Shown piece by piece: positions 1 to 5,206 of a stretch of 5,206 bases of DNA. Every line of letters begins with the position of its first letter. The stretch's first letter is position 1. The stretch is from Cocleimonas sp. (GTDB taxonomy: Bacteria; Pseudomonadota; Gammaproteobacteria; Thiotrichales; Thiotrichaceae): assembly GCA_023145485.1 (NCBI GenBank), contig JAGLDT010000020.1, forward strand, positions 1 through 5,206, given 5' to 3'. The notes under the pieces are model-generated. The model was given only the letters and a program-made list of their open reading frames with translations. It was not told where the DNA came from and ran no database searches. Both the position numbers and the translations under genes were made by a program.

Positions 1-2936
1 CCAATCTCTTGAATCTGCCCACTTTGCTCATCACCCAATAACTCACCTGCACCACGTATTTCAAGATCATGTGAGGCAAGGGTGAAACCTACTCCAAGTT
101 CTTCAAGTGATTCGATGGCTTCTAAACGCTTTTGTGCATCTGCTGTCATAATCTGTTCATCAGGTACAATCAGATAAGCATAAGCTTTATGGTGTGAGCG
201 TCCAACGCGTCCACGTAGTTGATGCAGTTGAGCCAAGCCTAATTTATCGGCTCTATTGATAATAATGGTATTTGCCGTGGGTACATCAATGCCACTTTCA
301 ATAATGGTGGTCGCCACTAGCACATGAAAACGTTGATGATAAAAATCCTTCATTATGCCTTCGAGTTCTTTCTCTGACATTTGACCGTGAGCAAAACGCA
401 CCTCTGCATGAGGGAGGTAGTCATTAAGCTTATCGGTCATTTTTTGGATGGTTTTAACTTCATTATGCAACACATAAATCTGACCGCCCCGTGACAATTC
501 ACGTGCACAGGCTTCTTGAATCAATGCTTTATCCCATTCTTTAACAAAGGTTTTAATCGCATGGCGCTGCGCAGGGGCTGTGGCAATAATACTGAGATCA
601 CGTAAACCCGATAGTGACATATTTAAGGTACGAGGAATTGGCGTAGCGGTCATAGTGAGCATATCAACATTAGCACGTAGCTTTTTGAGTTGTTCTTTAT
701 GGCGTACACCAAAACGATGTTCTTCGTCGATAATGACTAGCCCTAAATCTTTAAACTGAATGTCTTTTGATAATAGTTTGTGAGTGCCAATCACAATATC
801 AATTCGCCCTACTTTTAACCCAACTAATGTTTCTCTGGTTTGTTTTGGGGTGCGAAAGCGTGATAGGGTTTCGATTTCAAACGGCCAGTCTGCAAAACGG
901 TCTCGGAAGTTTTGCGTATGTTGTTGAACCAATAAGGTCGTTGGGGCAATAATAGCAACTTGCTTACCGCCATTAGCAGCAAGAAAAGCAGCACGCATGG
1001 CAACTTCGGTTTTACCAAAGCCTACATCGCCACAAACGACTCGATCCATTGGACGAATCGACTCTAAATCGTCTTTAACTGCTTCAATTGCCTTTGCTTG
1101 GTCAGGCGTTTCTTCAAATGGAAAAGCATCTGAAAAGGCTAAGTAATCTAATTCATCCACATCATAGGCATGACCTTCTAACGCTGCACGTCGTGCATTG
1201 ATTTCTAATAATTCAGCAGCAATATCATGCGCGCGCTTGGCTGCTTTTTTACGAATTTTATCCCATTGTTCCGTGCCCAGTTTATGCAGTGGGGCTTTTT
1301 CAGGGCGAGCACCGCTATAACGACTAATAAGATGTAAAGAGGCGACTGGCACATACAACTTATCGCCTTTGGAGTACTCTAACGTAATAAATTCTTGCTC
1401 AATGCCCGCAGCTTCCAGCTTTTTCATACCTAGATAGCGACCAATACCATGTTCTTCATGTACGACAGGCGAACCTTCATGCAGATCGGTCAAATTACCA
1501 ATAATGGCTTCTGCATCACGGGTTGCCTTGCGCTTACGACGACGTTCTTGTTGGATTTTTTGCCCAAAGATTAAACCTTCGGGAATAATAGCTAACTCGC
1601 CTTCCTGTTCTTCATTTTTAAGCCATAGACCGTCTTCCAAAGGCGCAATAGTGACACTTAAACGACTACTACCTTGCAAAAAATTCTGCCAGTCATTACT
1701 GGTACTAGCAAGATATTGATGATCTCGTAATAGACCTAGCAGGTTCTCACGTCGTCCCGCTGACTCTGCAGTAAATAGAATGCGTCCTTGATGTATCGCC
1801 ATAAACTGGCGTAATAAGAGAAGCGGTGAGTCAGCGCGGGCTTGTAGTAATAAAGAAGGTAATACATGAGTCGGGTAATTATAGCTTTCTTCAACACCCT
1901 CCTGCTCGAAGCTATAGGTCTTTATTGTGCGAAGTTTATTAAAGGCACTTTGTAGTTGCTCTGCACTTAAAAATAACGCATTCGGTTCAAGCAAAGGGCG
2001 CTCAATATCATGACGACGTTGTTCATAACGTTCCGCAATGCTATCACTAAACTTTTCTGCTGCTCCGTGTATGTCACTACTATGAATCAGCAAAGTTTTT
2101 TCTGGTAAATAATCAAAGAGTGTCGCGGTTTTCTTAAAGAATAAAGGTAAATAATACTCAATGCCAGCGGGTGGGTTGCCATTGCCAACATTATCATAAA
2201 TTTGGCTACGGGCTAAATCACCACCGAGCTGTTCAGCATAGTTGGTACGAAAGGTTTGAATACCCTCAGAGTTCAGTGGAAATTCTTGTGCAGGCAATAA
2301 ATTAATGCGATCTAATTGCTTTATGGTCAACTGATCTTCAGGATTAAAACTACGAATCGAGTCCACTTCATCATCAAATAAATCAATACGAATCGGGTGA
2401 TTGCTACCCATTGGAAAAAGATCAATCAGAGAACCTCGCGTTGCATATTCACCATGCTCCATGACCTGAGTGACATGACGATAACCCGTTTCCTCCAGTT
2501 GAAGGCGCATTAGCTCAATGTCTAAGGTATCCCCTTTTTCTAATAAAAACGTATTAGCACGAATATAATCCGTCGGTGCTAAACGATGCATTAGGGTCGC
2601 AACGGGGACAATTAGTACGCCATGCTGAGTCGATGATAACTGATACAATGTTTTCAAACGCTCAGAAATAAGGTCTTCATGGGGCGAAAACACATCATAA
2701 GGCAATGTTTCCCAGTCAGGAAAAATATGAATATTTTCAATATCAGAAAAAAAACGTAAATTAGCTTCCACTTGATAGGCGCTATGGCTATCAGTGGTTA
2801 CTAATAAAATCAACCCTTTGTATTCCTTTGCCGTGTTAGCAATCAATAGGTCTTTCGCACAGCCGTGCAACTGCCCCCAGTTAATAAGATTTTTTTGTTT
2901 TTCTGGATAGATTGGATTTATGATAGAATAAGCCAT
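1..2936 (-). CDS. mfd: Transcription-repair coupling factor Mfd (3' end outside window)
   Basis: Mfd is a DNA translocase that pushes stalled RNA polymerase off damaged DNA and recruits UvrA to start nucleotide excision repair. The frame is open for 978 codons without interruption; the family is about 1150 residues, so roughly the last 170 (the C-terminal D7 region) lie beyond the left edge. Visible in order: the UvrB-like N-terminal region with DWETLPYD (residues 74-81) and the UvrA-contact segment around GYRHVTQVMEHGEYATRG (151-168); the RNA-polymerase-interacting domain starting at LTDLHEG (482-488); Walker A GDVGFGKT (636-643); Walker B DEEH (737-740); helicase motif III TATPIPRTL (763-771); and motif VI RGRVGRS (908-914). 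It stays colinear with E. coli Mfd to the window edge. The ATG at 2936 is the first possible start after an in-frame TAG at 2984-2982. Its Shine-Dalgarno is poor: AAGG lies only 2 bases from the ATG, with a weaker GAG 9 bases away. It is divergent from the min operon. Identity is certain. Confidence 0.98.
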   Translation of the reverse strand, partial: MAYSIINPIYPEKQKNLINWGQLHGCAKDLLIANTAKEYKGLILLVTTDSHSAYQVEANLRFFSDIENIHIFPDWETLPYDVFSPHEDLISERLKTLYQLSSTQHGVLIVPVATLMHRLAPTDYIRANTFLLEKGDTLDIELMRLQLEETGYRHVTQVMEHGEYATRGSLIDLFPMGSNHPIRIDLFDDEVDSIRSFNPEDQLTIKQLDRINLLPAQEFPLNSEGIQTFRTNYAEQLGGDLARSQIYDNVGNGNPPAGIEYYLPLFFKKTATLFDYLPEKTLLIHSSDIHGAAEKFSDSIAERYEQRRHDIERPLLEPNALFLSAEQLQSAFNKLRTIKTYSFEQEGVEESYNYPTHVLPSLLLQARADSPLLLLRQFMAIHQGRILFTAESAGRRENLLGLLRDHQYLASTSNDWQNFLQGSSRLSVTIAPLEDGLWLKNEEQEGELAIIPEGLIFGQKIQQERRRKRKATRDAEAIIGNLTDLHEGSPVVHEEHGIGRYLGMKKLEAAGIEQEFITLEYSKGDKLYVPVASLHLISRYSGARPEKAPLHKLGTEQWDKIRKKAAKRAHDIAAELLEINARRAALEGHAYDVDELDYLAFSDAFPFEETPDQAKAIEAVKDDLESIRPMDRVVCGDVGFGKTEVAMRAAFLAANGGKQVAIIAPTTLLVQQHTQNFRDRFADWPFEIETLSRFRTPKQTRETLVGLKVGRIDIVIGTHKLLSKDIQFKDLGLVIIDEEHRFGVRHKEQLKKLRANVDMLTMTATPIPRTLNMSLSGLRDLSIIATAPAQRHAIKTFVKEWDKALIQEACARELSRGGQIYVLHNEVKTIQKMTDKLNDYLPHAEVRFAHGQMSEKELEGIMKDFYHQRFHVLVATTIIESGIDVPTANTIIINRADKLGLAQLHQLRGRVGRSHHKAYAYLIVPDEQIMTADAQKRLEAIESLEELGVGFTLASHDLEIRGAGELLGDEQSGQIQEI

Positions 2937-3142
2937 TACCTTATACTCTTGATTGACTTTATTTGAAGGGACGAAATTGTACTATTTTGCTTACTTTCTT
3001 GCGATGTTATTTATCCCTAAATGGTTTATTATGGGACAGAAAACATTAAGGTAAGGTTCATCTATTCGCCGGTCATTATAGCTATACTATCTCAAAAAGA
3101 TTATTATTAAGCATATGATTTACTTATATAAAAAAAAAGGAT
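2937..3142. promoter_or_regulatory. Divergent intergenic region between mfd and minC
   Basis: This AT-rich, roughly 200-base stretch separates the two outward-facing genes and must hold the promoters of both unless transcription enters from elsewhere. No tRNA, small gene or strong inverted repeat was seen. On the minus strand several AT-rich hexamers could act as a -10 for mfd (for example CATAAT or CAAAAT), but none has a convincing -35 partner, so no mfd promoter is placed. On the plus strand the best -10-like site is TATACT at 3083-3088. A run of nine A residues (3130-3138) leads directly into the minC ribosome binding site. That the region is regulatory follows from gene orientation; the individual sites are uncertain. 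Confidence 0.6.
3060..3088 (+). promoter_or_regulatory. Candidate promoter of the minCDE operon
   Basis: TATACT at 3083-3088 matches the sigma-70 -10 consensus TATAAT at five of six positions. The hexamer 17 bases upstream (ATCTAT, 3060-3065) is a poor -35, and there is no TG extension before the -10. If used, transcription would start near 3095 and leave a leader of about 50 bases before minC. An overlapping TATAGC at 3077-3082 is a weaker alternative. The call rests only on sequence match and position. Confidence 0.3.
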
Positions 3143-3151
3143 TTGGTTTTG
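3137..3151 (+). promoter_or_regulatory. Ribosome binding site that decides the minC start
   Basis: AAGG at 3137-3140, at the end of a nine-A run, is the only Shine-Dalgarno-like sequence before minC. It sits 2 bases from the first TTG (3143) but 8 bases from the second in-frame TTG (3149). The second spacing is near optimal, so initiation at 3149 is favoured. There is no ATG between the upstream in-frame TGA (3116-3118) and these codons. Confidence 0.6.
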
Positions 3152-3946
3152 GCTGTTGAGCAATCTATTTTGGAGTTAAAAGGTGAGATGTTGATGCTAA
3201 ACGTATTGCGTTTACAAGAGGTCAATATCGATCATATTGAAGTTGCATTGCAACAAAAGCGTAATGAAGCACCGATGTTTTTTATTCAAAGCCCTATTGT
3301 AGTCGATTGCTCTGATATAGAAGAAGAACAGAGTAAATTACTTGATTTACAGGCATTGAGACGAATTTTAATTAAAATGGACTTTGTTCCTATTGGTTTA
3401 CGTGGGCTTTCTAACCCAATGTTAGCAACGTCTATGACCACTGGCTGGAATGTATTGCGTTCACCCGCAAAAAGATCCTCTAAGCTAAAACAAACAACAA
3501 ATATTTCCGCCAATCAGCTTAATTTAAAGACTAAGAATAATCAGGATGAGGCAATAGTCACCATTGCTAAACCTGAATCAAACGATGTAATAACAAAAAT
3601 AGCCCCCCCCCTTGTAACACTAGGAATGACTGTTGATCGCCCCGTGCGTTCTGGTCAACAGGTTTATGCAAAAAATGGCGATTTGATTGTCTTATCACAG
3701 ACAAGTGCAGGCTCCGAAATAATGGCTGATGGTTCGATTCATGTTTATGGTCCATTGCGTGGGCGTGTACTTGCTGGTGTTAAAGGTGATAAAACAGCCC
3801 GTATTTTCTGCCGTTCATTAGAAGCAGAGTTGATTGTAATTGCTGGTTGCTATCAACTGCTTGATGAAAGTAAAACCGATTTAAAAGGAAAGCCTGCAAT
3901 GATCCGTTTAGAAGATGAAAAATTAATTATAGAATCACTAGATTAA
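3149..3946 (+). CDS. minC: Septum site-determining protein MinC
   Basis: MinC inhibits FtsZ polymerisation and is concentrated at the cell poles by MinD. The N-terminal FtsZ-inhibiting domain spans about residues 1-105, beginning with ILELKGEMLMLNVL. A hydrophilic linker of about 55 residues follows, rich in Lys, Asn, Ser, Thr and Gln. The C-terminal beta-helix domain that dimerises and binds MinD fills about 160-265 and shows the conserved RSGQ (167-170), the glycine-rich stretch GSIHVYGPLRGRVLAG (195-210) and IFCRSLEAELIVIAG. At 265 residues it is longer than E. coli MinC (231), mostly through the linker. The TTG at 3149 is chosen because AAGG lies 8 bases upstream; a TTG at 3143 would add two residues and is the alternative. 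It is the first gene of the minCDE operon, 17 bases before minD. Oddity: nine consecutive C residues at 3603-3611 lie in the linker just before the C-terminal domain. Confidence 0.96.
   Translation: MAVEQSILELKGEMLMLNVLRLQEVNIDHIEVALQQKRNEAPMFFIQSPIVVDCSDIEEEQSKLLDLQALRRILIKMDFVPIGLRGLSNPMLATSMTTGWNVLRSPAKRSSKLKQTTNISANQLNLKTKNNQDEAIVTIAKPESNDVITKIAPPLVTLGMTVDRPVRSGQQVYAKNGDLIVLSQTSAGSEIMADGSIHVYGPLRGRVLAGVKGDKTARIFCRSLEAELIVIAGCYQLLDESKTDLKGKPAMIRLEDEKLIIESLD
3603..3611 (+). repeat. Nine-C homopolymer inside minC
   Basis: Nine consecutive C residues encode part of Ala-Pro-Pro-Leu (residues 152-155) in the MinC linker. Loss of one C gives an immediate TAA just after the tract. Gain of one C gives a TGA eight codons after the tract. 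Either change would leave only the N-terminal domain plus linker. In such an AT-rich gene this C run stands out and could be a mutable site, a site of sequencing error, or neutral. Confidence 0.9.
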
Positions 3947-3952
3947 GTTTTT

Positions 3953-3966
3953 GGAGAATACAGTTG
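3953..3966 (+). promoter_or_regulatory. Ribosome binding site and TTG start of minD
   Basis: GGAG at 3953-3956 lies 7 bases before the TTG at 3964, a good Shine-Dalgarno spacing. Translation from this TTG gives MSKVIVVTSGKGG, the expected MinD N terminus with Walker A lysines at residues 11 and 16 as in E. coli. This supports a genuine TTG start and leaves no room for an ATG start that keeps the first beta strand. Confidence 0.85.
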
Positions 3967-4770
3967 AGTAAAGTAATTGTTGTTACATCAGGGAAAGGTG
4001 GCGTTGGCAAAACAACCACTAGTGCCGCATTTGCAGCGGGACTAGCCAGTAAAGGGCATCGGACTGCTGTTATTGATTTCGATGTGGGGTTGCGTAATCT
4101 TGATTTAATTATGGGAGTGGAGCGACGAGTTGTTTATGATTTTGTCAATGTTATTAATGGCGAGGCAACATTACGTCAGGCATTAATTAAAGATAAGCGG
4201 GTTGATAATCTCTATATTTTGCCCGCATCACAGACGCGCGATAAAGAAGCATTGACAGAAGACGGCGTTGAGAGTGTTATCAATGAGCTAAAAGAGGATG
4301 GCTTTGACTATATTATCTGTGACTCTCCCGCTGGCATCGAAAAAGGTGCGTTTATGGCACTTTATTTTGCTGATGAAGCCATTGTTGTCACGAATCCTGA
4401 AGTTTCCTCCGTGCGTGATTCAGATCGGATATTGGGAATATTACAGAGTAAATCTCGCGCGGCCATTAATGGCGAAATCGTAAAAGAACATCTTGTCATT
4501 ACCCGTTACTCTCCTGATCGTGTTGATAATGGCGACATGATCAGTCTTGAAGATATTGTCGATATTTTATCCGTTCCATTATTAGCCGTTATTCCTGAGT
4601 CTGAATCTGTATTGCAAGCCTCAAATAGTGGTATTCCCGTTATTATGAATGTAAAGAGCAAAGCTGGACAGGCCTATATGGATATGTCCGCTCGTTTTCT
4701 TGGTGAAGAGGTTCCACATCGTTTTCTAGATGTTCAAAAGAAAGGCTTCTTTAAGAAGCTATTCGGATAG
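3964..4770 (+). CDS. minD: Septum site-determining protein MinD (membrane ATPase)
   Basis: MinD is a ParA/Mrp-type ATPase that dimerises with ATP on the inner membrane, recruits MinC, and is released when MinE stimulates hydrolysis. The deviant Walker A GKGGVGKTT spans residues 10-18, with signature lysine K11 and catalytic K16. Switch I carries D40 in IDFDVGLRNLDLIMG, and switch II/Walker B carries D120 in ICDSPAGIE. The C terminus ends in the basic amphipathic membrane-targeting helix VQKKGFFKKLFG (257-268). The 268 residues compare with 270 in E. coli, and no expected motif is missing. It lies 17 bases after minC and 9 bases before minE, so it is almost certainly co-transcribed with both. 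It starts at a TTG with GGAG 7 bases upstream. Identity is certain. Confidence 0.99.
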   Translation: MSKVIVVTSGKGGVGKTTTSAAFAAGLASKGHRTAVIDFDVGLRNLDLIMGVERRVVYDFVNVINGEATLRQALIKDKRVDNLYILPASQTRDKEALTEDGVESVINELKEDGFDYIICDSPAGIEKGAFMALYFADEAIVVTNPEVSSVRDSDRILGILQSKSRAAINGEIVKEHLVITRYSPDRVDNGDMISLEDIVDILSVPLLAVIPESESVLQASNSGIPVIMNVKSKAGQAYMDMSARFLGEEVPHRFLDVQKKGFFKKLFG

Positions 4771-4773
4771 GAG
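4769..4773 (+). promoter_or_regulatory. minE ribosome binding site overlapping the minD stop
   Basis: AGGAG at 4769-4773 overlaps the last two bases of the minD stop codon and is 6 bases from the minE ATG at 4780. It is the strongest Shine-Dalgarno of the operon, and its placement fits translational coupling of minE to minD. Confidence 0.8.
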
Positions 4774-4779
4774 TACATC

Positions 4780-5040
4780 ATGGGATTATTTGATATCTTT
4801 AGGCGGCATAGAAAAAAGAACACCGCCAATCTTGCAAAAGAACGCTTGCAGATATTAATTGCACATGAGCATGCAAGGAGAGATGGCGCTCCTAATTATC
4901 TACCTAAAATGCGTGATGAAATTGTAGATGTTATCCGCAAGTATGTCTCTGTCGATGAAAGTGGCGTTAATGTTAATATTGAAAAAGGCGAGGATTATGA
5001 TGTGTTGGAATTGAACATTGCTTTGCCTGAGCGAAAATAG
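4780..5040 (+). CDS. minE: Cell division topological specificity factor MinE
   Basis: MinE binds membrane-bound MinD, displaces MinC and stimulates ATP hydrolysis, producing the pole-to-pole oscillation that leaves midcell free for FtsZ. An N-terminal membrane-binding amphipathic segment GLFDIFRRH spans residues 2-10. The anti-MinCD contact helix KKNTANLAKERLQILIA covers about 12-28 and is nearly identical to that of E. coli MinE. The topological-specificity domain runs from about residue 32 and includes NYLPKMRDEIVDVIRKYV (39-56) and the C-terminal strand YDVLELNIALP (73-83). The 86 residues compare with 88 in E. coli. It is the only min gene here with an ATG start and has the best Shine-Dalgarno. 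It is the last gene of the operon, and its stop codon is 2 bases from that of the convergent receiver-domain gene. Confidence 0.98.
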   Translation: MGLFDIFRRHRKKNTANLAKERLQILIAHEHARRDGAPNYLPKMRDEIVDVIRKYVSVDESGVNVNIEKGEDYDVLELNIALPERK

Positions 5041-5042
5041 TC

Positions 5043-5206
5043 CTATCGTTTTTGAAGCCAGTATTCAGCTATTTTTCTCAAATCTTCGGTTTTAAATGGT
5101 TTTATAAGAACGTCATTCATGCCATTTTTGAGACAATGCTGAAGCTCATTAAGCGTTGTATGCGCTGTTAATGCGATAATAGCAGCAATTCAGGGCTTAG
5201 GATACC
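5043..5206 (-). pseudogene. C-terminal end of a response-regulator receiver domain, apparently frameshifted
   Basis: Reading leftward to a TAG at 5045-5043, the frame gives IAAIIALTAHTTLNE, then CLKNGMNDVLIKPF and finally LRKIAEYWLQKR. This is the end of a CheY-like receiver domain: LTAH contains the conserved Thr (codon at 5168-5166) and IKPF the conserved Lys followed by the cis-Pro (Lys codon at 5102-5100). The phosphoacceptor Asp would lie beyond the right edge. Because the domain ends the protein, the gene could be a stand-alone regulator or the tail of a hybrid histidine kinase. In this frame a TGA (5192-5190) stands immediately before IAAII. The neighbouring frame reads GILSPE up to that point, and one extra A in the GAATT near 5187-5191 would give SPEIAAIIALTAH, a natural receiver sequence. 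So it is a decayed gene or a one-base sequence error. Only 164 bases are visible. Confidence 0.6.

Noticed and set aside
767..1719. Short open frames on the plus strand opposite mfd (767-952 and 1504-1719), plus a minus-strand one at 824-1018.
   Set aside because: All lie inside the continuous, strongly family-like mfd frame, lack recognisable protein features and have no convincing ribosome binding site. They are shadows of mfd.
1..2936. Possible frameshift or internal stop in mfd.
   Set aside because: The frame from the ATG at 2936 was followed to the left edge and stays in register with Mfd family motifs throughout, with no stop or frame change.
2937..3053. Inverted 7-mers TACCTTA (2937-2943) and TAAGGTA (3047-3053), and the tandem TAAGGTAAGGT near 3047.
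   Set aside because: The 7-mers are about 100 bases apart and short enough to arise by chance in AT-rich DNA. One copy overlaps the mfd Shine-Dalgarno. There is no evidence for an operator.
3286..3755. Minus-strand open frames opposite minC (3286-3513 and 3567-3755).
   Set aside because: They are antisense to a clear MinC coding sequence, with no family resemblance or translation signals.
4298..4483. Second-frame open reading frame inside minD.
   Set aside because: It overlaps the conserved MinD frame across the D120 region, and its translation resembles no known protein.
5028..5055. Possible bidirectional rho-independent terminator between minE and the receiver gene.
   Set aside because: The best stem is six pairs, mostly A-T with one G-T wobble and an 11-base loop, too weak to call a terminator.

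Overview
The window looks like ordinary chromosomal core DNA from an AT-rich gammaproteobacterium. Mfd, MinC, MinD and MinE all align readily, from memory, with their Escherichia coli counterparts, and coding density is high. Base composition is roughly 40% G+C by eye. The genus cannot be named from this sequence alone. No mobile element, CRISPR array, tRNA or rRNA was seen.

Layout. Positions 1-2936 on the minus strand hold the first 978 codons of mfd (transcription-repair coupling factor); the 3' end lies beyond the left edge. Positions 2937-3142 are a divergent intergenic region that should carry the promoters of mfd (leftward) and of the min operon (rightward). Positions 3149-5040 are a compact minC-minD-minE operon on the plus strand with gaps of 17 and 9 bases. 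Positions 5043-5206 on the minus strand, convergent with minE and only 2 bases from its stop codon, hold the C-terminal end of a response-regulator receiver domain. Its reading frame appears broken by a one-base deletion near 5187-5191.

How the genes work together. MinC, MinD and MinE form the classic division-site selection system. MinD is the membrane-bound ATPase, MinC the FtsZ antagonist it recruits, and MinE the topological factor that drives pole-to-pole oscillation. All key residues of MinD and the anti-MinCD helix of MinE are present, so the system should work normally. Mfd is functionally unrelated (it removes stalled RNA polymerase and recruits UvrA) and only shares the divergent promoter region.

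No new biological system is evident. The points worth a second look are a nine-C tract inside minC where a slip of one base either way would remove the MinD-binding domain, TTG start codons on both minC and minD, an unusually long MinC linker, and the frameshifted receiver-domain gene at the right edge.
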